Positions 52,007-61,302 of a DNA stretch of 64,000 nucleotides are shown here, piece by piece. This DNA is from Orientallactaga sibirica. Its lineage: Eukaryota > Chordata > Mammalia > Rodentia > Dipodidae. Both the position numbers and the translations under genes were made by a program. The stretch spans positions 766,501-830,500 of the forward strand of contig JAEOAD010001365.1 in assembly GCA_036365145.1 (NCBI GenBank), given 5' to 3'. The notes under the pieces are model-generated. The model did not search any database. It was not told the DNA's origin and saw only the letters and a program-made list of their open reading frames with translations. Position 1 is the first letter of the stretch, and each line of letters begins with the position of its first letter.

Positions 52007-52089
52007 AATATGGGTGTGCCAGGGCCTCCAGCCACTGCAAATGAACTCTAGACGCATGTGCCCCCTTGTTCATCTGGCTAACGTGTAGA
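51864..52089 (-). mobile_element. B2-like SINE, 5' truncated, with (GA)n tail
   Basis: Ends at TTCATCTGGCTAACGTG, lacking the tRNA-like head. TSD AGACCCAGGTATC / AGATCCAGGTATC (51845, 52088). Purine run 51895-52002. Confidence 0.92.
51895..52002. repeat. (GA)n / purine tract
   Basis: About 108 bases of almost pure purine including some 30 GA units at 51938-52001. Confidence 0.95.
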
Positions 52090-52098
52090 TCCAGGTAT

Positions 52099-52658
52099 CT
52101 TAAACAGTGCTCTTTTCCCCTTAGGCTGAAGGAACTGTTAGTAAGGCAGAAAGCAAGTCTCCTGCTTTCTTCTTTCCCTGACAGCTGCCCCCTCCTTTCC
52201 TGGATATGCTGCTAAGAACCCAGCCAGGAAACAGTTCTTCTTGACAAGTAACCCAAATATCTCTTGCTTGTGGTAGAACCTGCCAGCAGTCTGCATGATT
52301 CCAGTCCACAGTCATCACTGAGCCACCACCAGAAATTCAAACACACAGCAGACCTCTGCCTGTTGTTCCCACACCAGTGTTCTGAACATTTATTTAACGG
52401 ATAGATCCTGTTCTTATGAGATGCACTTGAGTGAACAATAGCTAGTTAAAAATAATGGGTGTGAATTAATCAAAATGGCATCAGGTATTGTACACTACAG
52501 AGGAGAATTCCTTCCTGAAGCAGCTACTGGTTTTGTTGTTTTCTATCTTAGACATAATCCCCAGTGCCTCAGAAGCTCCAGTATATAGTTAAGTACTCAA
52601 CGAACACTAAGTCATCCATGAGTTTCCAGAGCAAAGTTATTTTAGAATGGATTAATGG
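52099..52658. other. Intron, no recognisable feature
   Basis: Nothing assigned. Confidence 0.5.
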
Positions 52659-52858
52659 GCTGGAGAGATGTCTCAGTGCTTAAAGGAGTTTGCTTGTAAA
52701 GCCTGCTGTCCCAGGTTCAATTCCCCAGTACCCATGTAAAGCCAGATGCACAAAGTGGCACATGTATCTGGAATTTGTTTGCAGTAACAAGACCCTGGCA
52801 TGCCCATCTTGCCTTCTCTCCATCTCTCTTTCTGCTTGCAAAAAAATAAAAATTAAAA
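52659..52858 (+). mobile_element. B2-like SINE
   Basis: GGGCTGGAGAGATGTCTCAG; B box CAGGTTCAATTCCCC. Confidence 0.92.
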
Positions 52859-52883
52859 TAGAATGAAGTAAAAAGCAGATTTT

Positions 52884-53072
52884 AAGGAGTTGGGGAGATG
52901 GCTAAATGGTTAAAGGCACTTGCCTGCAAAGCCTGCTGGCCCAAGCTCAATTCCTTAGCCACCCATGTAAAGCCAGATGGGCATCTGTTTGAAGTGGCAA
53001 GAGTACTGAATGCGTGCGTGTGCATACACACACACACACGCACGCATGCATGCACAAATAAAATATTTTGTG
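52884..53072 (+). mobile_element. B2-like SINE with CA/GC-rich middle
   Basis: GGAGTTGGGGAGATGGCTAA; the usual CCCATTCTCTC replaced by GTGCGTGTGCATACACACAC. Confidence 0.88.
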
Positions 53073-53118
53073 GCCAAAGCCTTGTAATATTAACCTGGGC
53101 CCTTAAATTTGCTATGTG

Positions 53119-53270
53119 GGAGCTGGGCATGGTGGTGCACACCTTTAATCTCAGCACTGGGGAAGCCAAGGTAGGAGGGTCGCTGTGAACTCAAGGCTAG
53201 CCTGAGACTGCACAGTGAATTCCAGGTCAGCCTGGGCTAGAACAAGACCCTACCTTTAAAAACACCACCA
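53119..53270 (+). mobile_element. B1 SINE
   Basis: GAGCTGGGCATGGTGGTGCA to ACCCTACCTTTAAAAAC. Confidence 0.92.
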
Positions 53271-53278
53271 CCAACAAC

Positions 53279-53382
53279 AAAATGCTATGCAGCCCAACTA
53301 AACTCAAAGGACCTCAAACTGAAGATCCTCCTGCCTCAGCACCCTGAGTACTGGGACTTGAGTGTACATCACCATTCTGATA
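53279..53382 (-). mobile_element. Old B1-type SINE fragment
   Basis: AGATCCTCCTGCCTCAGCAC, GAGTACTGGGACTTGAGTG. Confidence 0.6.
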
Positions 53383-53423
53383 GGAAATAGCCAATGTCTT
53401 TTCCCCTCCTTTTTGTGGCAGGG

Positions 53424-53815
53424 TGTGGTAGTTTGAATATATGTCCCCCAATATATTCAGTATTTTATTAGTTTATAGTTTGCATCTGCAATCACCTTGC
53501 TAGAGGCAAGGTCACTGGGGGCCCGGTCTTAAGGTGTGGTGATGGGTTTGAGATTCCATTGTAAAGATATGCAAATGTGTCTAGCAGGAGTTCCTGAAGT
53601 CTGCTGTGTGACCTTTTGGCGGTAGTTTTTGCTCTGTGTGCTGTGGTGGCTGGTTGGCTTTGCTCTCTCTGCTTGGCCTTGTGAAGAGCAGGCTTTTTTT
53701 CCTGCCTTTATGGAACTTCCCCTGGACCTGTAAGTTTCAATAAATAATATCCCTTCCTCCATAACTGTGCCTGGTCTGGAAGTTCATCTCAGCGAACCCG
53801 AAGCTGTCTGCTACA
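53424..53815 (+). repeat. MaLR 5' LTR
   Basis: Starts TG, ends CA. Contains octamer ATGCAAAT (53569-53576) and polyadenylation signal AATAAA (53739-53744). Confidence 0.93.
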
Positions 53816-53845
53816 GTAAAGTGGTACCGAGGAGTGTGGGGTGAG

Positions 53846-54127
53846 ATGAACCTGACCGTGTGGATATTTGTCTTTTGGAACCTTTGTTTTGGAGGAATGG
53901 GCATGGACTTGGTGCTTGCAACTGAAGGTGCCTTCTGGAGTGGTAAGCCAAGTTTTATGGACTATTCTGATGAGAGTTTGAGAATGCTAAGTGCAGATAG
54001 TACTGAACTTCGAGGCTTGGCTTATGAGCTTTCTAAGGGGAAGGAAAGACTGCAGAGGACTTTGTTGGAACTGGGCTACTGGCATAAGGGATGGCTACAT
54101 TCTGCTACCCAGGCCCAGAAAGTTTGA
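53846..54127 (+). CDS. Small ORF in MaLR interior (93 codons), uncertain
   Basis: From the ATG at 53846 an open frame starts MNLTVWIFVFWNLCFGG, a hydrophobic stretch like a signal or membrane segment, followed by an acidic/basic part with no known domain. It begins 31 bp after the 5' LTR. No family recognised; it may be chance. Confidence 0.25.
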   Translation: MNLTVWIFVFWNLCFGGMGMDLVLATEGAFWSGKPSFMDYSDESLRMLSADSTELRGLAYELSKGKERLQRTLLELGYWHKGWLHSATQAQKV

Positions 54128-55047
54128 TCAAGGTTAAATTTGTAATGGACTGATATGCTTGGCTGAAGATATCGAATTGAGATTTTAAGATTTTAAGTTG
54201 GAAAACCTCAAGCAAGTTGAAAGCAGAGGCACTGAGACTGGTTTTAGGTTAATGGAGCTGCTATAGTCAAACACATTAGCAATCTTAAGGAAGGTGGAAG
54301 GAAGGTGGCCTGACTTGATTTACATTAAAACAATGGAGAGGATGCCTGAGGAAAGACTGTTAAAAATGCAAATGCTTGGGAAGAGCTGACTGGAGAAGGA
54401 ACCTGCTTTTCAAGGCTATGGTTTATTTTGTCCCTGGATTTAGAATATGGCTGTGTCCTGCACACCTGGTATTAGTTTTGGAAATATGAAAAATGCATGG
54501 AGTGGTCATGAGTTGCACACGGTTCCAGGAGCCGCTGCTGAGATGCGGCATGAAGCAGGGCATGAAGACCCTCAGGAATAGGGTGGAAGAGCCTTTTGGA
54601 AGATGGACCGTGGTTTTCATGGAGACCTGAAGATGTTTTGGATATACCAGGACTGTGCAAAAGGACTACCATGGAGTGCAGTGTTGAACTGGGATGAAAG
54701 TTTTCCCTGGCGACTCTGCCCAGCTGGAGGGGCGGAATTGGTAAACATGGAGACTGTTAGTGTCTGGTTATATTGAACTTGAACTGCAGAAGTTTGATGA
54801 TGGCTGATGGTGATTGAGTTTGCATTGTTTTAGTCTCTCCTTGCTATTCCTCATACAGTTAAAATGTTTACTCTGTGCCTTTACATGTTGAAAGTATTTA
54901 ACTTGTTTGATTGTACAGGACTCACTATCTTAAGTTGATCAAGACTGTGAGAACCTTTGAAATTGGACTGAGTACAATTTACAATGTGTGATAGTTATAA
55001 ATCTATTGGGGACCAGGAGCTAAATATATTGGGGGCCAGGGGCGGAA

Positions 55048-55439
55048 TGTGGTAGTTTGAATATATGTCCCCCAATATATTCAGTATTTTATTAGTTTAT
55101 AGTTTGCATCTGCAATCACCTTGCTAGAGGCAAGGTCACTGGGGGCCCGGTCTTAAGGTGTGGTGATGGGTTTGAGATTCCATTGTAAAGATATGCAAAT
55201 GTGTCTAGCAGGAGTTCCTGAAGTCTGCTGTGTGACCTTTTGGCGGTAGTTTTTGCTCTGTGTGCTGTGGTGGCTGGTTGGCTTTGCTCTCTCTGCTTGG
55301 CCCTGTGAAGAGCAGGCTTTTTTTCCTGCCTTTATGGAACTTCCCCTGGATCTGTAAGTTTCAATAAATAATATCCCTTCCTCCATAACTGTGCCTGGTC
55401 TGGAAGTTCATCTCAGCGAACCCGAAGCTGTCTGCTACA
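55048..55439 (+). repeat. MaLR 3' LTR
   Basis: Same length and motifs as the 5' LTR: octamer 55193-55200, AATAAA at 55363-55368. Confidence 0.93.
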
Positions 55440-55525
55440 CAGGGTCTCACCATATAGCCCAGGGTGGCCTCAAACTATAGATCCTGTTGCCTTCAGCCTC
55501 CAAAGTGCTAAAGGCCTAAGAGGTA
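55440..55525 (-). mobile_element. Old B1-type SINE, host of the MaLR insertion
   Basis: CAGGGTCTCACCATATAGCC continues the TTTTGTGGCAGGG at 53411-53423, so the MaLR element split this B1. Confidence 0.7.
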
Positions 55526-55777
55526 TACCTTTTGTGTCATTAACTCTTTCTACGCCCCCCCCCACCTGGGTGAAAATAATATGACTGGTGGAGTCCAGCA
55601 GCAACCCTGGCCAAGGGCTAGGGCCAAGGGCAGGGTGGGGATAGCAGAGGATGGAATACTATGTGAGGGCAAGAAGCCATGCTCTGAGGCCGGTACTGAA
55701 TTATTGCCAAAGAGCAACCATGTCCTGATGACCTCCAGCCTTCTTTATATTATGCACTGCTATATTAAAAAACCACT

Positions 55778-55990
55778 AGGGCCTGGAGAGATGGCTTAGA
55801 GTGGTTAAGTGCTTGCCTATGAAGCCTAAGAACCCTGGTTTGAGGTTCGATTCCCCAGGACCCATGTAAGCCAGATGCACAAGGTGGCACATGCATCATT
55901 TGCAGTGGCTGGAGGCTCTGGCACGCCCATTCTCTCTCTCTCTATCTGCCTCTTTCTTTCTCTCTCAAATAAATAAATAAAAAAATTAAA
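55778..55990 (+). mobile_element. B2-like SINE
   Basis: GGGCCTGGAGAGATGGCTTA; B box GAGGTTCGATTCCCC; CTCAAATAAATAAATAA tail. Confidence 0.94.
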
Positions 55991-55999
55991 ACCCCTACA

Positions 56000-56239
56000 T
56001 TGGGCTGGAGAGAGAGCTTAGCGGTTAAGGTACTTGCTTGTGAAACCCAATGAAGCCTAAGGACCCAGGTTTGACTCCCCAGAGCCTATGTAAGCCAATA
56101 CACAAGGTGGCACATGTATCTGGAATTTATTAGGAGAGGCTAGAGGCCCTAGTGCACCAATTCTCTCTCACTTTCACACACACACAAAAAGGCAGTCTGT
56201 TGGGCTTGCCTCAAAAAAACAAAACAAAACAAAACAAAA
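56000..56239 (+). mobile_element. B2-like SINE with TTGGGCTTGCCTC 3' end
   Basis: Same 3' variant as 44832-45087 (CTGTTGGGCTTGCCTCAAAA), tail CAAAACAAAACAAAAC; small head duplication (AAACCCAATGAAGCC). Confidence 0.92.
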
Positions 56240-56240
56240 A

Positions 56241-56401
56241 CTGGGTTGGAGAGATGGCTTAGTGGTTAAGGTACATGCCTGTGAAGCCCAAGGACCCCAG
56301 TTCAATTTTCCAGGTCCCACGTTAGCCAGCTGCACATGGTGGCACATTCATCTGGAGTTCGTTTGCAGTGGCTAGAGGCCCTGGCACACATACACACACC
56401 T
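56241..56401 (+). mobile_element. B2-like SINE, 3' truncated
   Basis: GGGTTGGAGAGATGGCTTAG to GGCCCTGGCACACATAC; CT-rich tail missing. Confidence 0.9.
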
Positions 56402-56474
56402 GAATTTAAGGAGAATCTTGCAAAACTGTGAGGGCTGGCAGCACTGGTCCACCTGTTTCCCCTTCTTCCCTCTA

Positions 56475-56585
56475 GCTCTTTCAAGCGGGGTTTCATGTAG
56501 CCCAGGATGCTCTTAAACTTACTATATAGCAACTCACTTGAACTCCTGATCTTGCCTTCACCTCTAAAGTCCTGGCAGGTCTGTT
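56475..56585 (-). mobile_element. Old B1-type SINE
   Basis: GGGTTTCATGTAGCCCAGGA, CTTGAACTCCTGATCTTGCC. Confidence 0.65.
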
Positions 56586-57247
56586 TTTTTTTCTTGTGTG
56601 ACAACAGTCAGCTGAAGCTGAGCAGAAGCTGCTCGTTCCTGGTGGTATGCATCCCTTCTGCCTGGCTATGGCCTAGGACTGGTCTCTGTACCAGGCAGTG
56701 CTGCTGTCCAGAGCTGCTCACCTGCACCAAGGCACGTGATGATATATCGAGTCCATTTCAACCTGGTGATTACCTCCCCATCAGCAGCTCCATCTCCACA
56801 TGGATGTGAATCTACTAGGATGTCTTCTCCCCACTCCTAGACTCCTACTCTGGACTTGTCACCATCATCTGTCTGGACAATTCTGCAGCCTTCTCCCTGT
56901 TTTCTAACTCCTCCTTGGCACGAGAAGTCTGTTGCCCAAGAGCCAGAAGGAGGCTGTGAACATCCAAGTCAAAAATGGGGCCCTCAGGGTAAAGATGAAT
57001 CCTCCCACAGCCCACTCTGCCATGGTTCTTTCCTTACCCTCAGTCACCACCACAGCAACCCCAGCCTCCTCCCCATTCACTAGCTTTTGTGCTTGCTCTT
57101 CTGTGTGCCAGGAACACTGTTCCCTCATGTCTTCCTCCCTGACCATCCTCTACTGAAACCTTACTCCCAGCTTTGTTCCCTGCTTCACTATTCTCCCTAG
57201 TACCAAGCATTCTAACATATCTTGCTTATTTTATGGGTTTACCCCTA
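56586..57247. other. Intron, no recognisable feature
   Basis: Nothing assigned. Confidence 0.5.
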
Positions 57248-57600
57248 CTATGGTCTGAATCTGAAATGCCCCCCACAGGCTCCTATGTTTAATGCTTGGT
57301 CCCCAGCTGGTGGCACTATTTGGGGAGGTTGTGAAACTTTGGGAGACGGGGGTCTACTTGGAGGAAGCAGGTCATGGGGCTGTGCCATGGGGCCCTAGCT
57401 GGTCCCCAGTCCCTTCCTTGTTCTTGGCTTCCTGTCTGCCATGAGATGACAAGTCTACACACTCCTGTTGCCATAACTGCATCACCACAGCCAAGTCATC
57501 ATGCTTCGAGTCCTCTGAAATCATGAGCCAAAATAAATCCTTCCTCCCTTACATTGTTTTTGTGAGGTATTTGGTAAAATTACATAACTCTAACTAATAA
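57248..57600 (+). mobile_element. Solo ERVL-MaLR LTR (older family)
   Basis: TATGGTCTGAATCTGAAATG, TGCTTGGTCCCCAGCTGGTG, ATGAGCCAAAATAAATCC and CTAACTAATAAA follow MTE/MST-type LTR order. No second LTR. Confidence 0.8.
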
Positions 57601-57890
57601 ACCTCTAAGGCTTGATGTGCCAGAAGACAGGGTTTTTGTCTGAAGCTGGTCACTATGATACCTATAGATTCTAGACAGTCCCTATCACATGCTATACTAA
57701 GCCCATGTGGGTCTACTGCCTCATGTAGCTTCATGTTTATGGAGTGCTGCCCATGCATTAGACACAGGCCGAGTGCTCATTCTACCCTCTCAGCCTTCAA
57801 GCAGGTGGGTCCCATTTCCTCAGCACCCTCCATGCTGATAGGAATAAATGAATGAGCAGCGGGAGTCTCAGAGACAAGCTGGAGCCCCAC

Positions 57891-59396
57891 CTTTGCCCAC
57901 GAAGTAGTCCTGGTAGTAGCGGGCACCCAGGTCCACATGCTCGATGCTGTACTGCCGGGTCCGGCTCTGTGTCCTTTGTTGTTCCTTGGGCACCTCCAAC
58001 ACTGAGATGCTGGCGTTGGTGCGGTGGGTGCTCAAGGTAGGCTCAGCTAGGTGGGTCTCGCTGCTGCCCCCCAGGGAGCCCACGGACGCTCGGGAGAAGC
58101 TCACGTTCCGCTCATGCTCACCACCAAGCTCATTGCGGAAGTGGGGGCAGCTGAGCAGTAGGTCGTTACTGTTGTCATCGCCAAGATCCTGCTCCAGGTT
58201 TTCCTTACAGTTCAAGTCCTCTGTGCTGGTAAAGGCTGGGTCCAGCCCCCCTAGACTGTGGGCCCGGGATGTTGTGAGGGACACCATGGCTGAGGCGGCT
58301 GAAGCCCCTGTGGTGGTATTCCGTCGTTGAGCCACTGACACCCTGTTGGCAGCTGCCTCATTGAGGTCGAAAAGCATGCTCTGCACATCAAAATGGGCAA
58401 AGCTCTTCTGGCAGACCCAAGGCCTGCTGGCTTCTGGGGGGCTCCGACCCTCCTCTGTCTCCCCCAGAGGCCGCCCTGCATCCCCCTCAGGCTTATTGCT
58501 CCTCAGCTTCCGGAAGATGGATGAGTCTACAGTGTCCCCACCACCCAGACCCCGCACAGGTTTCTTCCTGGCCTTCTCCTTCTCTTTGAATTGCTGCAGA
58601 GGCAGGAGACTGTCCTTGGAGGCCTGACCATTGCGGGAGTCCCCACTGGCTCCACAGCTGCCCCCTGTTAGGAGGGCACCGGGATCTGCCTGCAGAAGTT
58701 CGCTGAGGTTCTGGGAGCCCCGGGACTCGGGCTGCTCACTTCGAAATTCGTTGAGGATGTCAAAGAAGCTCTGCTCGGGCACACCCTGCACATCTATGGA
58801 GGATGTGCTGCCATACTCCGGAAGAGGGGCAGCACCCCGGCTTGCCGGGTCCCTCGTGGCTCCCCAGGATCCTCGATATCACATTCACTGAGGGTGATCT
58901 CACTGCTGCTGCGGTGTCTCAGGGGGAGGAAGGCCCTGCCAGGGGACCGAGGCCACCCATCCTGGAATTCCACATCTTTGGACCTTCTCCTGGAGAGTCT
59001 ATGGAAGGCTTTGGACCCTGAGGAAGCTGGGGTGCTTGCAGGGGGCTGTCCATTCTGTAAGTTCCTCAGGGAATGGGCCATTTTTGTAGCCTTCACACCA
59101 TCTGTGTCCTGTGAGGGGCTGGGGCTGCTTTGCTCTCTCAGGGCCTCTCGCTTCGGTGGCCAGTCGGCCACTCGGGCACGCACACCCATCTTGGGCATTG
59201 CTGGTGTGGTGGGACTGGGGCGGGTAGTAGCAGTGGCTGAGCTCTCACCAAGAGGCTGGGACATGCTGCCATTCTGGGTCCAGAATCCCATGGAAGTGTA
59301 GTCCCCAGGGTGGGGCCCAGGGAGGATGTCAGTGCCCCTGGCCCCACAGCTGGCTGCCAGGTCCACATCATTGGAAAGGGGCCGATAGGTGGTCAT
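57891..59396 (-). CDS. Sipa1l3: Sipa1l3 first coding exon (N-terminal region), with 1-bp frameshift
   Basis: The initiator is the ATG at 59396 (protein start MTTYRPLSND), with A at -3; no in-frame ATG precedes it. The exon encodes about 502 residues of the Ser/Pro-rich N-terminal region: a basic segment FHRLSRRRSKDVEFQDGWPR, the conserved RHRSSSEITLSECD, SFFDILNEFRSEQP, KSFAHFDVQSMLFDLNEAA, and the end EHVDLGARYYQDYFVGK. It ends GGC AAA G|gtgggg (donor 57890-57889). The frame breaks near 58818. Upstream codons read to LPLFR and then hit a stop at 58794; downstream codons (YGSTSSIDVQG onward) lie in the next frame. One extra C in the plus-strand CTCC run restores continuity. The rest of the exon is open and highly conserved. 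Confidence 0.95.
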
Positions 59397-59446
59397 AGTC
59401 CACAGGTGCTGGAGTGCTGCTGGCCCCTGGAAGTTGTGGTGCAACT

Positions 59447-59473
59447 CTATGGGGTCCCCTGGTCCTCAGCCAT
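59447..59473 (-). promoter_or_regulatory. uORF 3 in Sipa1l3 5' UTR (8 codons)
   Basis: MAEDQGTP followed by TAG. It overlaps the end of uORF 2 in another frame. ATG has G at +4. Confidence 0.35.
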
Positions 59474-59564
59474 TGTTCAGGGCCACCAGTCCCACAATGA
59501 AGGGTGCTGGCCCCTGAAAGTGCATGTGAAGGTTGTGAGCCTGTGGAGTCCAGTTCTCCACCAT
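59466..59564 (-). promoter_or_regulatory. uORF 2 in Sipa1l3 5' UTR (32 codons)
   Basis: An ATG in good context (G at -3, G at +4) opens a 32-codon frame beginning MVENWTPQAH and ending at TGA, 69 nt before the main ATG. It could lower main-ORF translation or allow reinitiation. Confidence 0.4.
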
Positions 59565-59679
59565 TGCTAAGGACAGCAGGACCAGGGTAACCTCAGGAAG
59601 CAGGTGCCATCCCGAGAGCTCCAGAAGGAGTGGCTCAGCAGGGCAGAGCAAGAAGCAGCTGCGGGGCAGGGCTGATGGG

Positions 59680-59703
59680 CTATGAGGGTATCTTCCAAGC
59701 CAT
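59680..59703 (-). promoter_or_regulatory. uORF 1 in Sipa1l3 5' UTR (7 codons)
   Basis: An ATG sits one base inside the exon and encodes MAWKIPS followed by TAG. G at +4 is favourable; the -3 base comes from the upstream exon, outside the window. Confidence 0.4.
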
Positions 59704-59819
59704 GCTGTAAGGAAAGAAAGGAAGATGTGAGATGTGAAAGAGATGCTCTGTTCCCAAAAGATGTCAAAGGTAGCTTCTGAGGGGTGGGAACTTTATTCAT
59801 TTTAAAATACTTAAATTAG

Positions 59820-60038
59820 GGCTGGAGAGATAGCTTAGTGGTTAAGGCACTTGCCTACAAAGGCTAAGGACCCATGTTTGATTTCCAGATCCCATGTAAG
59901 CCAGATGCACAAGGTGATGCATGTACAAAGTTACATATGCTCACAAACTGGCGCATGTGTCTGGAGTTCGATTGCAGTGGCTGGAGGCCCTGGCGCATCA
60001 ATTCTCTCTCTCTCAAAATAAATAAATAAATAAATAAA
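59820..60038 (+). mobile_element. B2-like SINE
   Basis: TSD AAAATACTTAAAT (59803, 60040). Lies about 115 bp upstream of the first coding exon's acceptor. Confidence 0.94.
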
Positions 60039-60071
60039 TAAAAATACTTAAATGATAGAGATTTTCACATT

Positions 60072-60160
60072 TCTCTTTTGAGCCAAAATCCTGCTATGTA
60101 AATCTATAATGACTCTTCTGCCTCTGCAATGAAGGGATTACATGTGTGTGCCACTGACTC
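60072..60160 (-). mobile_element. Old B1-type fragment
   Basis: GGGATTACATGTGTGTGCCA; heavily eroded. Confidence 0.5.
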
Positions 60161-60319
60161 CAGTGAGATTCCTAATCAGATTTGAATGCAGAGAGAGGCC
60201 TATGATGCACTATCCCACCACTAGCTCCAACAACTGTCAGTTCCTTTCCATTCTCCTTTCATTTGTTCACATGGCTGATCTTTTTCATTTTTTTTAAAGG
60301 CAAAACCAATACACTGGCC

Positions 60320-60570
60320 TTTTTTTTTGTTTGTTTAATGAGAGAGAGAGAAAGAGGAGGAGAAGGAGGAGGAGGGAGGGAGAGAACTGGTACACCAAGA
60401 CCTCCAGCCACTGCAATCAAACTCCAGATGTGTACGTCCCTTTGTGTGCATGTGTGACCTCTCTTGCTTGCACCACTGTGTGTCTGACTTACATGGGACC
60501 TGGAGAGTTGAACATGAGTCCTTAAGCTTTGCAGGTAAGTGCCTTAACTGCTAAGCCATCTCTCGAGCCC
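60320..60570 (-). mobile_element. B2-like SINE
   Basis: GAGGAGGAGAAGGAGGAGG tail; extra TTGTGTGCATGTGTGACC block; CCATCTCTCGAGCCC head. Confidence 0.92.
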
Positions 60571-60574
60571 TCTT

Positions 60575-60660
60575 TTTTATTTTTGTGTGGTACTAAGGAT
60601 TGAACCCAGGGCTTTGAGCATGCGAGGCAAGCACTCACCACTAAGCTGTATCTTTAGCCC
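60575..60660 (-). mobile_element. ID-like SINE
   Basis: GGATTGAACCCAGGGCTTTG, GCATGCGAGGCAAGCACTCA. Confidence 0.75.
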
Positions 60661-60679
60661 TCTTTAAAAAATTATTCAT

Positions 60680-60848
60680 GGGCCAGGCATGGTGGCACAT
60701 GCCTTTAATCCCAGTACTCGTGAGGCAGAGGTAGGAGGATTGCCGTGAGTTCGAGGCCACCCTGAGACTACATAGTGAATTCTAGGTCAGCCTGGGCTAG
60801 AGTGAAACCCTACCTTGAAAAACCAAAAAAAAAAAAAAAAAAAAAAAA
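60680..60848 (+). mobile_element. B1 SINE
   Basis: GGCCAGGCATGGTGGCACAT to a 28-A tail. Confidence 0.94.
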
Positions 60849-60856
60849 AATTATTT

Positions 60857-61058
60857 GTGGGCTGGAGAGATGATTTAGTAGTTAAGGTACTTGCCTGAAA
60901 AGCCCAAGGACCCATGTTTGACTCTTCAGATCCAACATAAACCAGATGCACAAGGTGATCTATGCACAAAGCTGCACATGCACACAATATGGCACACCTG
61001 AGTTTGATTGCAATGGCTGGAGACTCTGGTGTGCCAAAATTCTCTCATCAAAAATATA
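60857..61058 (+). mobile_element. B2-like SINE
   Basis: TSD AAAAAATTATTTGT (60845, 61061), inserted in the preceding B1 tail. Confidence 0.93.
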
Positions 61059-61302
61059 CAAAAAATTATTTGTTTGTTACTGAATGTGGGTGCATGTGTG
61101 GAAGTCAGAGAACAATTTTCAGGCCAGTCCTCTGCCGTTTCATCTCATATGAGGCAAGTTTCTTGTTCTGGATTCTCACTCTGCTGTTGTTCTTTGCTGA
61201 GCTCTCCACAAGCTTCAGAGAAATTCTCCTGTTTCCCATCTTGCTGTCAGTGCCAGCATGCTGAGATTGCAGAAGCTGACCATGGCTTAAAAAAATGTTT
61301 TA

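Larger units (their letters stand above)
53424..55439 (+). mobile_element. Complete ERVL-MaLR LTR retrotransposon
   Basis: Two direct 392-bp LTRs (TGTGGTAG...CTGCTACA) enclose 1,232 bp. A 5-bp TSD, CAGGG, flanks the element (53419-53423 and 55440-55444). A purine-rich tract GGGGGCCAGGGGCGGAA precedes the 3' LTR. The LTRs differ at two positions (GGCCTTG/GGCCCTG and GGACCTG/GGATCTG). The interior has no gag, pol or env similarity that I recognise, as expected for MaLR elements, which depend on another element's enzymes. It sits in an old reversed B1. Confidence 0.93.
1..59704 (-). other. Sipa1l3: Sipa1l3 gene, partial (ten coding exons plus introns)
   Basis: The translated exons match the SIPA1L3 protein in order and without gaps, from the initiator MTTYR to KPSPER, on the minus strand. 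Each junction has an AG acceptor and GT donor. Cumulative exon lengths keep phase (1507 with the missing base restored, then 131, 189, 175, 104, 158, 577, 275, 252 and 138 bp). The gene leaves the window at base 1; the SPAR C-terminal region and terminal coiled coil are not here. SIPA1L3 is a Rap GTPase activator linked in the literature to epithelial and lens cell polarity. The close paralogues SIPA1L1 and SIPA1L2 were considered, but the N-terminus and linker sequences fit SIPA1L3. Confidence 0.96.
59397..59704 (-). other. Sipa1l3: Sipa1l3 5' UTR portion of first coding exon
   Basis: The exon's acceptor is the plus-strand CTGTAA at 59705-59710 (ttacag on the minus strand), preceded by a pyrimidine-rich tract at 59711-59735. 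The exon therefore starts at 59704, 308 nt before the initiator ATG. The region has no in-frame ATG before the start but contains three short upstream ORFs. The acceptor was chosen by eye and not tested against transcripts. Confidence 0.7.

Noticed and set aside
53424..55439. Coding provirus with gag/pol/env
   Set aside because: The interior is only 1,232 bp and shows no retroviral protein motif; MaLR structure explains it.
57891..59396. Sipa1l3 as a pseudogene because of the frameshift
   Set aside because: Introns, splice sites and all other exons are intact and conserved, including the RapGAP thumb and PDZ loop, so a one-base error or allele is far likelier than a dead gene.
59397..59444. 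N-terminal extension of Sipa1l3 upstream of MTTYR
   Set aside because: The open frame does extend upstream, but the codon at 59444 is TTG, not ATG; the first in-frame ATG is at 59396.
59565..59651. Longer 61-codon uORF in the 5' UTR
   Set aside because: It would need a TTG start at 59651; the real ATG is at 59564, giving 32 codons.
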